A stretch of DNA of 51,210 bases from an uncultured Prevotella sp. (GTDB taxonomy: Bacteria; Bacteroidota; Bacteroidia; Bacteroidales; Bacteroidaceae): assembly GCA_900540375.1 (NCBI GenBank), contig UQFS01000027.1, positions 1 to 51,210 of the forward strand, read 5' to 3'. Positions within the stretch are counted from its first letter, which is position 1. Each line of letters begins with the position of its first letter. The translations under genes and the position numbers were made by a program. Below the pieces are notes generated by a model. It was not told where the DNA came from. It saw only the letters and a program-made list of their open reading frames with translations, and did not search any database. Of the stretch, positions 25,466-34,857 are shown piece after piece.

Positions 25466-27175
25466 ATGCTCTATCAAAAGTTCAGCATACACAGGATTAT
25501 GCACGTCTGGTGCGTGTATATGGTCTGCTGTATGCCGCTGAATGCGCAGGACATGCGCACGGCAAAACATGTAAACGACTCCGTCAACCTGCATGAAGTC
25601 GTGGTGACGGCCCGTCATTCCGTGATGGGTGCCAACCATGTAGGCAGCCGGATAAACTAGTCGGACATCACCAACGCCATGGGGTGCTCGCTCGGTTCTC
25701 TCCTTGAGGAGGTGAGCGGCATGAGCTCCATCCAGACAGGAACCATCGTTTCCAAACCCGTCATACACGGCATGTATGGCAACCGGATCCTCTTGGTGAG
25801 CAACGGCGCCAGGCTCACGGGACAGCAATGGGGCGAAGACCACGCTCCCGAAGTGGACAAGAATAGCTACGCCGACATCGAAGTGGTGAAAGGTGCCGAG
25901 GCTGTCAAGTATGGCTCCGAAGCCCTTGGCGGAATCATCCTCATGCGGCAGGCGCCCCTGCCCTATGCTTCGGGCGGGATCCATGGCATGCTTTCGGCGC
26001 TTTATGGCACCAATGGCCAGCGGTGGGAAACGTCGGGACAGGTTGAGAGCTCTTTCAAATGGCATGGTGACTGGGCGTGGAGAATACACGCAGACTGTGA
26101 GAACGGAGGCGACAGAAGCACTGCCAAATACCTGCTGAACAACACGGGGTCGCGCGAAAAAAGCCTTAACCTGACGCTCGGACACCGCTGTCGAGTGTGG
26201 TGCATCGAGGCCGGATACAGTCTCTTCTCGCAGAAATTGGGTGTCATGCTGAGCGCACAGATGGGCAACGAAGAGCTGCTCCAGGAGCGTATACGGCTTG
26301 GCCAACCCATCGATTTCTCGCCTTTCAGCCGACACATCGGCTATCCTCATCAAAAAGTAAGCCACCAGACAGCTTTCGTGAAGGTTTCCTTTAAGCCTGA
26401 AGGCATCGGACAATTCGCGTGGCAGACGACCTTCCAGCAGGACGACCGCAGAGAAAACCGTATAAGGAGAATGAACCATTCGGACATCCCCACGGTCAGC
26501 CTGCATCTGAGGTCGCTGCAGAACGCGCAGACATGGAGCAGGTGCTACAGCCGATGGAAAAGCGAGGCGGGCATCCAGCTCATCAATACCGACAACCATA
26601 ACGAGCGCGGAACGGGCGTCGTACCAATCATTCCCAACTACACAGACATGGCTTTAGGTGTCTATGCCCTGCAGAGATACACGGCCAACCGCTGGGGCAT
26701 GGAGGGCGGAATACGCCTCGACGGACAGCAGACGAAGGCCGACGGATATGACTGGACGGGCAGCAGATATGGCGGGAAACGCAATTTCACCAACTTCACC
26801 TACAGCCTCGGCGGACACTATCACCTCAACAGGCATCTGAGGCTCACGTCGCATTTCGGTGTGGCATGGCGTGCTCCGCATGTGTACGAACTGTACAGCA
26901 ACGGTAACGAACTGGGGTCGGGCATGTTCGTGAAAGGTGACTCGACGCTGTGCTCAGAGCAGAGCTACAAGTGGATCGTGTCGCTGAGATATGCCGACAC
27001 GCACTTTGCAGTGCAACTGGATGCCTACCTGCAGTGGATCAACAACTACATTTACGACCAGCCGGCGGGCCGGAATATCACCGTCGTCTCGGGTGCTTAT
27101 CCCGTGTTCCAGTACCGACAGACGCGTGCTTTCTTCCGGGGCATAGACCTTGACGCGCACATGTCATCCCGATGA
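25466..27175 (+). pseudogene. Interrupted and truncated TonB-dependent receptor
   Basis: The frame from ATG 25466 (or 25499) has a signal peptide (VCCMPLNAQD), a TonB-box-like LHEVVVTAR and plug start. An in-frame TAG at 25658-25660 then interrupts it after RIN. The same frame continues SDITNAMGCSLGSLLEEVSG, then plug motifs (KPVIHGMYGNRILL, IEVVKGAEAVKYGSEALGG), then barrel strands to 27175. The barrel ends early: no terminal strand or C-terminal aromatic signature is present, and the total is about 570 codons against 650-800 usual. Two independent lesions make loss of function likely. Readthrough or an alternative start at 25679 would not restore a signal peptide. Confidence 0.8.
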
Positions 27176-27396
27176 ACATCTATATGGGCAGCAGCGAGCT
27201 TGACCTCGAGGCCGACCTGATGGTGGATGACCTCAACGACGTAAGCACCAAAGAGAACGACTTCTCAAAGAAAGACCTGCGCGTGCTCCACTCGCTGATG
27301 GATGCCTTCGACGTTGATTTCAAGACTGCCGTTTCCGAATTCTGGTGGAACCTCAACGGCGAACGCAAGGAGGACAACTCCGGTTTCTGGTTCTAA
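27172..27396 (+). CDS. Acidic orphan ORF fused behind the broken receptor
   Basis: A 74-residue, strongly acidic protein starts at an ATG overlapping the receptor stop (ATGA). It contains SSELDLEADLMVDDLNDV, helical KKDLRVLHSLMDAF and ends SGFWF. The same frame stays open a few codons upstream (VIPMNIYMG), so it may be the 3' piece of a larger gene joined here by deletion. I do not recognise the family. No Shine-Dalgarno is seen; a strong hairpin follows 35 nt downstream. Confidence 0.4.
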   Translation: MNIYMGSSELDLEADLMVDDLNDVSTKENDFSKKDLRVLHSLMDAFDVDFKTAVSEFWWNLNGERKEDNSGFWF

Positions 27397-27430
27397 ACAC
27401 AGCGACTACGGAGCCTCCTATCTAAAAAGG

Positions 27431-27468
27431 CGGCGGCAAGAGATCCCAAGAAGATTCTCTTGCCGCCG
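27431..27468 (+). terminator. Strong hairpin downstream of the acidic ORF
   Basis: A perfect 13-bp GC-rich stem (27431-27443 with 27456-27468) has a 12-nt loop. Only a short T stretch follows. It closes the decaying receptor unit. Confidence 0.65.
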
Positions 27469-27751
27469 TTTCGCCATCATGCTGTCTTTGCATTGGATTC
27501 AACCGCAACGGCGGTACGATACAACAGCAATCATTACAGTGCGGGGTATGGTCCTATGTCCTACCTCAAATAATGTTCTACCGATAGAACAAGAGTTGTG
27601 ACATCATTTCAGGTGGCCCACAGGTGGCCCCCCTGCACTTAAACGATGCGGCCGATAAAGCAAGCTATGAGCGCTCTCTGTTTCAGATTCTCTCTACCTA
27701 CTTCACGCCTTTTACGGTTCTGAGCTTCTTAACCAATATTCAAAGCCTTTT

Positions 27752-27934
27752 TTACGCCTTATTTCTGTCATTATTCTTTATTTTCAAAACTTGAGTCATA
27801 AAAGCATTCACAAACAGTGGTGCTACACCCGGTAGCTGTTCAGCGAATTGCTGAATAATCGCCATGCCCACCAATGGCAAAGCGACCGTGGCACTCAGCT
27901 CCCGAAAAGGTGGGAGCCTGAATGCATACGGCCG
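27752..27934 (-). pseudogene. Unidentified gene remnant
   Basis: The minus strand from a TAG at 27935-27937 to a TAA at 27752-27754 is open for 60 codons without a good start. It reads like real protein: RELSATVALPLVGMAIIQQF, then EQLPGVAPLFVNAFMTQVL. It looks like the C-terminal end of a lost gene. The family is unknown. The rest of 27397-28004 holds only the hairpin and a short GGTGGCCC direct repeat near 27612-27631. Confidence 0.3.
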
Positions 27935-28004
27935 CTAAATGTTGCTGACAGAACGATGGTCAATAACCTTTCTTCTTGTTTATCTGTCTATACGAATACC
28001 TTTT

Positions 28005-29618
28005 CTATTTCTGCACGCCCACTCCAAGCTTGCTTACTTCTTCGTTTCCAATGGTGAAGTCGCCCTTGGCCGCATCTTTGAACTTCGGATCGGCACCGTT
28101 CTTGCCGCTGGTGTCGCCATTCCAGTAGAGCTTGTTCTCCGGGTCGCTGGCGGCAAACAGACTGGCATTGGTGCAACCGAAGTAATAGTTGTTGTTGTAA
28201 GACGGTGCCGATGTCGTGCTCTGGTTGGTGTAGACAGCCTGCGTGTTGACGATGAGGTTGCTGGCCCAGGTGATCTGTTGGCCACCTTTCTTTCCGTTGA
28301 AGCGGATATAGAGGAATCGCTTGCCGCTGGTGGCGTTCATCACATTGTAGAAGGTGTTGTTCTTCACCGTGATGACAGGCACTGGGTTATCATAATTGCT
28401 GGCCTTGTCGTCGTAGCGGAAGAAGTCGCGCTCGTTGGCACAGTTGTAGACCGTGTTGTTGATAAACGTGATATTCTTGACATAGCACTTTCTTACATCG
28501 AAGAAATCGCCGCCGTCGCATCCGATGCCGTGGATCCTGTTGTTGCGGAAGATCACGTCGTCAATGATGGCTTGGTCGGTGTTGCCGTAGAACATACCCT
28601 TCTGGTCGTTGGCACCGATCAGCTCGCAGTCTTCTACATCGAGCAGTTTGTAGTTGCCCGTCGTCTTGTAGTCGAAGAATTGGTCGGCAGCTGCATTGTT
28701 CGTGCCATCCAGCACGACATTGCTCAGCGTGAGCGAAGCACCGTCCTGCATCTTAAATGTACCTTGAATAGTCGGTTTGGCAGTTGGGTAGATGCCCTTG
28801 ATGGTGACAGAGTGGCCGATGACTGCCGAGCCTGCCTTGTCGGGAGTTTCAGCCCCCGGGCTAATCATGTAGGTGCCGTTGTAGAGCGCGAAGACCTGAC
28901 CCTCTGTGGCGTTTTCGAGCATACCGCTGAAGTCGTCGGTTGAACGTACGATGGTGGCACCGCTGAGATCAACAATTGTCGTGAACTTCTTGCTGCCGCG
29001 CTCCTTGCCATTGTTGTATATCTTGACAATGTAGTTTGTTTCCGGTGTGAGTCCGCTGATGGTTTTGCGTCCGGCTGTCCGTTCTTCCTCAGTGATGGCA
29101 TTGGTGAGGACTACATTGCCTTGATCGTCGAAGATACTGGCACTGTTGACTGTGGAGTCACTGGGCCATGAGATGACGACATCCTTGTCGCCGACATCCT
29201 CGAGCGCCATCTTGTTGAGAATCTGCTGAGCGTCGGAGCGGAAGTAGACGGAAGTCCACTTCGAGTTGCGTAAGGCATCGTTGGCGTCCACAGCACGCAC
29301 ACGGACCGAGTATTTGGTGTCGTAGGTCAGTCCCTCCAAGTTGAGTGAGACTCCTTTTGTGGAGAAGGTTTGTGGTGTGGTGGTAAAGGCCAGGCTGTCG
29401 TCGGGATAGACTTCCACCTCATACGAGGTGGCACCGCTCGCTGGTTGCCAACTGAGGTTGGCGGTGCTCGTCGTTACGTTCTTTGCCTCGAGTCCGATGG
29501 GGGAGAAGTTGCGGTCAAGGATGAGGCTTGTGATCTCGTCCATCGGGCCTGAGCATGCTGTCAGCCCTAGGGAGACGCTGACGAGCGATAAGGCGATGAT
29601 ATGATGATATGTTTTCAT
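28005..29618 (-). CDS. Surface lipoprotein with fibronectin III, DUF4957 and DUF5123 domains
   Basis: The 537-residue protein has a lipoprotein signal (SLGLTAC, Cys22) followed by acidic residues, as in Bacteroidetes surface-exported lipoproteins. Two fibronectin type III-like domains (about 38-125 and 130-220; TSTANLSWQPASGATSYEVEV is typical) come first. A right-handed parallel-helix region follows (DUF4957, about 235-390, and DUF5123, about 395-537). This family is common in pectin loci, where it serves as a surface glycan-binding protein or a weak polysaccharide lyase-like fold. It is the third gene of the SusC/SusD operon, 31 nt after SusD. Substrate (pectin) is inferred from the locus. 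Confidence 0.85.
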   Translation of the reverse strand: MKTYHHIIALSLVSVSLGLTACSGPMDEITSLILDRNFSPIGLEAKNVTTSTANLSWQPASGATSYEVEVYPDDSLAFTTTPQTFSTKGVSLNLEGLTYDTKYSVRVRAVDANDALRNSKWTSVYFRSDAQQILNKMALEDVGDKDVVISWPSDSTVNSASIFDDQGNVVLTNAITEEERTAGRKTISGLTPETNYIVKIYNNGKERGSKKFTTIVDLSGATIVRSTDDFSGMLENATEGQVFALYNGTYMISPGAETPDKAGSAVIGHSVTIKGIYPTAKPTIQGTFKMQDGASLTLSNVVLDGTNNAAADQFFDYKTTGNYKLLDVEDCELIGANDQKGMFYGNTDQAIIDDVIFRNNRIHGIGCDGGDFFDVRKCYVKNITFINNTVYNCANERDFFRYDDKASNYDNPVPVITVKNNTFYNVMNATSGKRFLYIRFNGKKGGQQITWASNLIVNTQAVYTNQSTTSAPSYNNNYYFGCTNASLFAASDPENKLYWNGDTSGKNGADPKFKDAAKGDFTIGNEEVSKLGVGVQK

Positions 29619-29649
29619 TGTTCAATTGCGATTGAGAGTTAGAGAAGAT

Positions 29650-31479
29650 TTAGTTGCTGATCTGTCCCAGATTGCCGTCGTTGTTGATCATGCCGTTGCT
29701 GCTATCGATAAAGGTCTGCCAGATAGGCCACAGACAGTGGGTTGACGGTGTGACGATGAAGAGGCCATTGATATAGTCGTCGTTGAGGATATTGGCACCT
29801 GTTGAGGAGTCAACAAACCAGTTTTTCGACGACCACTCGGCATCTTTCAGCTTGGCGATCACATCTGGGTCGTCCTCGCCTTTGTTGAGGCCGTAGTATT
29901 CGATGCTGTTGGCGTCGGTCGTGTTGTTGATATACACCTTGTCGGGCAGTCCGGCATAGCGTCCCTCGCGGTTGGCGAGCTGCCGGAGTTTGGTCTTTTC
30001 CAGGTTCATGGCCTCATCGATGTTACCCCAGCGTACGAGGTCCATCTTGCGCAGTGACTCTCCGGCGAACTCCAGTGCACGCTGCTCCTCGATACCTTTT
30101 TGGAAAGCTTCCTTGCCGACGCAATAGATAGCCTTGAGTTTTGCTACGGTGTCGGTGGGCAGTGCGCGGTCGAGGATCGGTTTCATATATTTCCATCCTT
30201 CCGAGGGACCGTTGAGCTGGTTCTCGCTCTCGGCTGCCATCAGGTAGACATCAGCGAGGCGCATGTATTGCCAGTTGATACCGTCGTCGTTTGTTGAAGT
30301 GACATTGCGTTTCATCCACTCATAGCGCAGCTTGCCGAAGCACCATTTGGTGAGGCCACGGAGCTGCACGTTGGACTTACCCTCCACGAGCGTCTTACTC
30401 CATTCATAAGGTATGCAGGTGATGTCGCGGCGAATGTCCTTGGCATTATAGTCGTAGTAGAGCGTTGGGGTAGGACCGACTACGCCTCCCTGCGCCTGAC
30501 CGGTATACTGATCCTTGGCGTTGTGCTTGATGCCGAAGGTATAGAGCACTCGTCCGCGTCCGTCGGAGAAAGGAATTTCCCAAAGGCTCTCGCCGCCCGC
30601 CGTGACGTTGTCCTCACAGAGTTTGACGAAGTTCTCCTTGAACGATCCGAGCTTGTTGCGGCCCGAGTTGATGATGTCCTCGCACTCTTCCTTGGCGGTA
30701 GCGTACATCTTTTCCGGTGTGAGCTCGGGGTTGTTGCTGCGGCGGAAACCGTCGCCGCGCAGGCCATAGCCACCGGCGATAAGGGCGATGCGCGCGCGCA
30801 GACCCTTGACGAAGCTCTTGCTCACGCGCTCTGTCGTCTTGGTGATGGCATTCTGGTTGGGCCAATAGCAGTAGTCCTCGGCCTCCTTGAGATCGTTGAG
30901 CAGCTGGATGTAGATGCTGTCGCGATTGGTGCGGGGCAGATAGACATTATTGGGGCTGTTGGGAACGAAACGTGCAGGTACGTCGCCCCAAGCCTTGGTC
31001 AGGTCGAGATAGAGCACGGCACGCAAGGTGAGAGCCTCACCAAGGAGCTGCCTCATGTCGGCGTTGTGCTCGATGTCGCCTTCTTTTCGGATGCCCTGGA
31101 TGGCGAGGTTGGCACGCTCAATGCCCTCATAGAACTTGGCGTAGGCGTTGTTGTCGGTGTTCATCTGCGGGTTGTTGGCCGGCGTGTCGTAGTTGTAGAG
31201 TGCCTGTTTCTCATTGCTGGCATCTTTGGCCGAAGGTGTGGTACCGGATGGCACTTCAATGTCGGTGCTGATGCCGTAGAAGGGCAGGAAGCGTCCACGG
31301 TAGGAGTTGGTCTCGCCGAAGGAGACGCAGACCGACATCACCTCGCGCTCGGCCAATCCGTAGACCGAGAAGGTGGACTGCTCGTTGAGCGATGATTGTG
31401 TGGGAGCATCCATGTCGCAGGACACAAGCGTGGCGGAAGCCAACAGAAGGGATGCTATGGTAAGATGTATTTGTCTCAT
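29650..31479 (-). CDS. susD: SusD/RagB family glycan-binding lipoprotein
   Basis: The 609-residue protein has a lipoprotein signal with LVSC (Cys21) followed by DMD. The SusD helical TPR core shows FYEGIERANLAIQGI and LLGEALTLRAVLYLDLTKAWGDVPARF (about residues 115-170). The C-terminal RagB block includes EEQRALEFAGESLRKMDLVRWG (about residues 475-500). SusD proteins cap the SusC barrel at the cell surface and bind oligosaccharide, here probably pectin fragments. It follows SusC by 12 nt. Confidence 0.93.
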   Translation of the reverse strand: MRQIHLTIASLLLASATLVSCDMDAPTQSSLNEQSTFSVYGLAEREVMSVCVSFGETNSYRGRFLPFYGISTDIEVPSGTTPSAKDASNEKQALYNYDTPANNPQMNTDNNAYAKFYEGIERANLAIQGIRKEGDIEHNADMRQLLGEALTLRAVLYLDLTKAWGDVPARFVPNSPNNVYLPRTNRDSIYIQLLNDLKEAEDYCYWPNQNAITKTTERVSKSFVKGLRARIALIAGGYGLRGDGFRRSNNPELTPEKMYATAKEECEDIINSGRNKLGSFKENFVKLCEDNVTAGGESLWEIPFSDGRGRVLYTFGIKHNAKDQYTGQAQGGVVGPTPTLYYDYNAKDIRRDITCIPYEWSKTLVEGKSNVQLRGLTKWCFGKLRYEWMKRNVTSTNDDGINWQYMRLADVYLMAAESENQLNGPSEGWKYMKPILDRALPTDTVAKLKAIYCVGKEAFQKGIEEQRALEFAGESLRKMDLVRWGNIDEAMNLEKTKLRQLANREGRYAGLPDKVYINNTTDANSIEYYGLNKGEDDPDVIAKLKDAEWSSKNWFVDSSTGANILNDDYINGLFIVTPSTHCLWPIWQTFIDSSNGMINNDGNLGQISN

Positions 31480-31491
31480 GATTGCGGATAA

Positions 31492-34400
31492 TTAGAAGTT
31501 AAGGTTCAGGCCGAAGACAAAGCTACGGCTCTTAGGATAAGCGGAATAGTCGACATTGGGCGTCAGGGTGGTCTTCTTCATCGTGTCGTTCTCGGGGTCG
31601 AAGCCACTGTAGCCGGTTATGCAGAACACGTTGTAGGCTGTGGCGTAAAAGCGCAGACTGTTGATGCCGAGCTTGTTGGTGACAAACTTAGGCAGTGTGT
31701 AGCCCAGCGTGAGCGTGTTGAGACGCAGGAAACTCGCATCCTCAATGGCCCAGTCGGTGAGCACCATCTTGCTCATGTATGGGCTCCACATGGTGGTGTT
31801 CTGGTTGAGCTCGGTGAGACGGGCCGGGTCATTGGTGATCAGTCCGGTCTCGGGATCGAGGTTGGTCCAGCGCTTTCCGCTTTCCATGATGTCGCAGAGG
31901 TTGCGGTAGAGATATTTTCCAGTAGTGGTATACTCAATCTTGTTGGCGTTGTACTCCTGGTTGCCGATCTCAAAGCTGAACTGTGCGCTGAGGTCGAAAC
32001 CATAGGCACGGGCGTTGATGCCGAAGCCACCGTAAGCGTCGGGAGCCACGTTGCCGATGATGGCATAGTCCTTGGCTGTGACCTTGTGGTCGCCGTCGAG
32101 GTCTTTCAGTTTCAAGCTGCCCGGACGTACCTTGCCGACAACGGCGCTGGCGTCGTCAACACCTTCTTTGAGGGTCCACGTGTCTGTGGCGGCATTATAG
32201 CCCGAGAAGTCGCTGACCTCGTAGCGTCCGGCATTGCGATAGCCACGGATCTGGCCAACACGGCCACCGACAGCGATGACATACTCCTTGTCGATCTCGG
32301 AGGAAGCCCAGCGGCTCTCCTGATAGAAGTTATCCATACCGAGCGACTTGATCTTGGTCTTGTTCAATCCGATGTTGCCGTTGATGTCCAGACCATAGTT
32401 GTGCTTATTGATGGCGTGCCAGGTGAAGGTAGCCTCGAAGCCGCAGTTCTGGGTCTTGCCGAGGTTGCGATACTGATAGTCATAACCGGTACCGGCCACT
32501 GGGAAGGCGATGAGCAGGTCCTTGGTGGTGTTGCGGTAGTACTCAAATGTTCCGTTGAGCTTGCCACCGAAGAGCGTCCAGTCGAGTCCGATGTTGCGTG
32601 TGATGGTTGTCTCCCACTTCAGGTCAGGGTTGGCCATGTAGTTGGAGGGACGCAGCGGGTTGGTGAAGCCGTTGACCCATGTGCGCTGGGAAGAACCAGC
32701 GTCGTAGGCACTGTACTCCTGGATGAGCTGTCCGGCAGGGATATTGTTGTTACCGGCGGTACCGTAGCTGAAGCGCAGCTTTAAGTCGTCAAGCCACTTC
32801 TTGGTGCCTTTCATAAACGGCTCAGAGGTGATACGCCAGGCCAGGGCAGCGGAGGGGAAGTAGCCCCAGCGGTTGTCCTTACTGAACTTTGAGGAAGCAT
32901 CAGCACGGAAGGTGAAGCTCACCAGATACTTGTCCATGAAGCCATAGTTGGCACGGGTGAAGAACGAGAGCAGCTTGTCGTCGGGATCGTAGTAGTCGCT
33001 TGTGGCGGCTGCGGTGCCAGTGCCGGAGAGTCTCCAGGCCGTGTTTGCATCGTAGTCAATGGGGAAGCCGACAACCTGGTCGAGGTTTTCATGCTCCTTG
33101 GTGATGATATACTCGTGGCCGACGAGCCATGTCAGATTATGGTTCTTGTTGTTGATGAGATCCTTGAAATCATAGTTGAGCGTATTGGTATTACGGAACG
33201 TGTGGCGTTCGGTGTTGTCGAGCGTGATGATGGGATGTCCCGTATATTCCTGAGAAGCGTAGTTGCGCACCTGATAAGAGGAAAGACCGAAGAAACGCTG
33301 GTCGTACTGTGTATAGTAGTCGTAACCGAATTCTGTCTTTGCTGTGAGGTCCTTGATGAACTCCCATCCGAACGATCCGCTGAGATTGAGGTTCTTACGG
33401 TTCTTCTTGCGGTCGTTGTCGGCAGCAGAGGTGACAGGATCGTAGAGGTTCATGTCATCGTCGTCAAACGAGGCGTTCTCAGTGGCGAGACCCTTCAAGG
33501 GGATCGGCGGATAGATGACAGCGTCCTTGAGTCGCTTGTCGGTGTCGTAAGAGCCTGTTGCATCGTTTGCACCTCCACCACGGATGTCGGTGTTGCTGAA
33601 ACGGGCCTGGAAATCAAGCATTGTGTGTTTGGTGGGCTGTGAGTTGAGTTTCAGCGAGAAGTTGTCACGCTTGAAGTTCGAGCCGATCATGATGGCTTTG
33701 TCGTTCATGTGGGCATAGCTGAAGGCATACTTGATGGATTCCGAGCCGCCCGTGATGTTGAGGCTTTGATTGAAAGTGTGACCGACGCGGCCGTAGGCGA
33801 TGTCCTGCCAGTCGTTGCCCTTAATGTTGTCGTAGAGGTCAAGATCCTGATAATTGCCGAAGAGCGAGGTGAAGGAAGAGATCTTCGACGGATCATTGTT
33901 GTTTCTCAGCAGTGCGAGTTCATATTGCCAGCGGGCGTAGTCGCCGGGCTGGAGCACGTCCATCTTCTTTGCGATCTTCTTCCAGCTGTAGTAAGCATTG
34001 TAGCTCACGTTGACCTTACCCTGCTTTCCTTTCTTAGTGGTGACGAGGATAACGCCGTTGGCACCACGGCTACCATAGATAGCGGTGGAGGAGGCATCCT
34101 TCAGCACGGTGATGTCCTCAATGTCGGTTGCGGGGATGTTGCTGATGTCATCAACGGGGAAGCCGTCGACGATGAAGAGCGGATCGTTGCTCTGAGTGAT
34201 GGAGCCACCGCCACGCACACGGATCTTCACCGTGGCATCGGGTGAACCCTCGGAGGTGGACACCTGCACACCGGCGAGCTTGCCGGTCAGGGCTTCCTCG
34301 GCGCTGGCCACTGGCACCTCGACGAGCGACTTGTTGTCGACCGTAGCGACAGAACCGGTGAGGTCCTTACGCTTCACCGAGCCATAACCGATGACCACCA

Positions 34401-34722
34401 CGTCGTTGAGGTTGTTGGCGTCGTCTTCCATCTTAATGGAGAGCGAAGAGCGGTTGCCGACGGTCACGGTCTGGGTCTTCATGCCCACGTAACTGATCTT
34501 AAGCGTCTTCTTTCCTCCTTTCATATCTATGGAGAAGTTACCGTCAAGGTCGGTGACGGTGCCGTTGCCGGGCAAGCCGACTTCCTGCACGGTGGCACCA
34601 ATGATAGGTTCTCCCGACTTATCGGTGATCGTACCCTTGACGATTTGTGCATTGATGTCAGCGGCACAAACGAGCAGACCCGTGAGTAGCGCGATCCGCA
34701 TTTTGTTGAGATTGTTAGCCAT
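31492..34722 (-). CDS. susC: SusC/RagA TonB-linked outer-membrane transporter
   Basis: The 1076-residue protein has a signal peptide (about residues 1-25), a carboxypeptidase-like domain (IVKGTITDKSGEPIIGATVQ, about 26-110), the TonB box LNDVVVIGYG, a plug (about 118-225, with VRVRGG-like IRVRGGGSITQSNDPLFIV and the SusC signature AIYGSRGANGVILVTTKKG), and a large barrel ending in FVFGLNLNF. It imports oligosaccharides in concert with SusD. A TAnnTTTG promoter lies 63 nt upstream. No stops or shifts are seen. Confidence 0.95.
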   Translation of the reverse strand: MANNLNKMRIALLTGLLVCAADINAQIVKGTITDKSGEPIIGATVQEVGLPGNGTVTDLDGNFSIDMKGGKKTLKISYVGMKTQTVTVGNRSSLSIKMEDDANNLNDVVVIGYGSVKRKDLTGSVATVDNKSLVEVPVASAEEALTGKLAGVQVSTSEGSPDATVKIRVRGGGSITQSNDPLFIVDGFPVDDISNIPATDIEDITVLKDASSTAIYGSRGANGVILVTTKKGKQGKVNVSYNAYYSWKKIAKKMDVLQPGDYARWQYELALLRNNNDPSKISSFTSLFGNYQDLDLYDNIKGNDWQDIAYGRVGHTFNQSLNITGGSESIKYAFSYAHMNDKAIMIGSNFKRDNFSLKLNSQPTKHTMLDFQARFSNTDIRGGGANDATGSYDTDKRLKDAVIYPPIPLKGLATENASFDDDDMNLYDPVTSAADNDRKKNRKNLNLSGSFGWEFIKDLTAKTEFGYDYYTQYDQRFFGLSSYQVRNYASQEYTGHPIITLDNTERHTFRNTNTLNYDFKDLINNKNHNLTWLVGHEYIITKEHENLDQVVGFPIDYDANTAWRLSGTGTAAATSDYYDPDDKLLSFFTRANYGFMDKYLVSFTFRADASSKFSKDNRWGYFPSAALAWRITSEPFMKGTKKWLDDLKLRFSYGTAGNNNIPAGQLIQEYSAYDAGSSQRTWVNGFTNPLRPSNYMANPDLKWETTITRNIGLDWTLFGGKLNGTFEYYRNTTKDLLIAFPVAGTGYDYQYRNLGKTQNCGFEATFTWHAINKHNYGLDINGNIGLNKTKIKSLGMDNFYQESRWASSEIDKEYVIAVGGRVGQIRGYRNAGRYEVSDFSGYNAATDTWTLKEGVDDASAVVGKVRPGSLKLKDLDGDHKVTAKDYAIIGNVAPDAYGGFGINARAYGFDLSAQFSFEIGNQEYNANKIEYTTTGKYLYRNLCDIMESGKRWTNLDPETGLITNDPARLTELNQNTTMWSPYMSKMVLTDWAIEDASFLRLNTLTLGYTLPKFVTNKLGINSLRFYATAYNVFCITGYSGFDPENDTMKKTTLTPNVDYSAYPKSRSFVFGLNLNF

Positions 34723-34784
34723 ACGATTGTTTTTAGTTATTGTTTTTCGTTCTGATTTTTGATTTCTGTGGATAGGTTGTGAGT

Positions 34785-34792
34785 CAAAATTA
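34785..34792 (-). promoter_or_regulatory. -7 promoter element of the SusC/SusD operon
   Basis: TAATTTTG on the minus strand matches TAnnTTTG and implies a leader of about 58 nt, longer than most leaders in the window. It lies in the 135-nt gap between the pectinase gene and susC. Confidence 0.55.
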
Positions 34793-34857
34793 CGGAATAT
34801 TTTGTTATCTATGTCCTTTTATTTTGGTTTTATTCGTCCTTGGAACGAAATTCCCCC

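Noticed and set aside
25448..26599. Long minus-strand open frame of 383 codons
   Set aside because: It lies opposite the broken TonB receptor, which has clear plug and barrel motifs. The minus translation has no recognisable domain and low-complexity composition, so it is a shadow.
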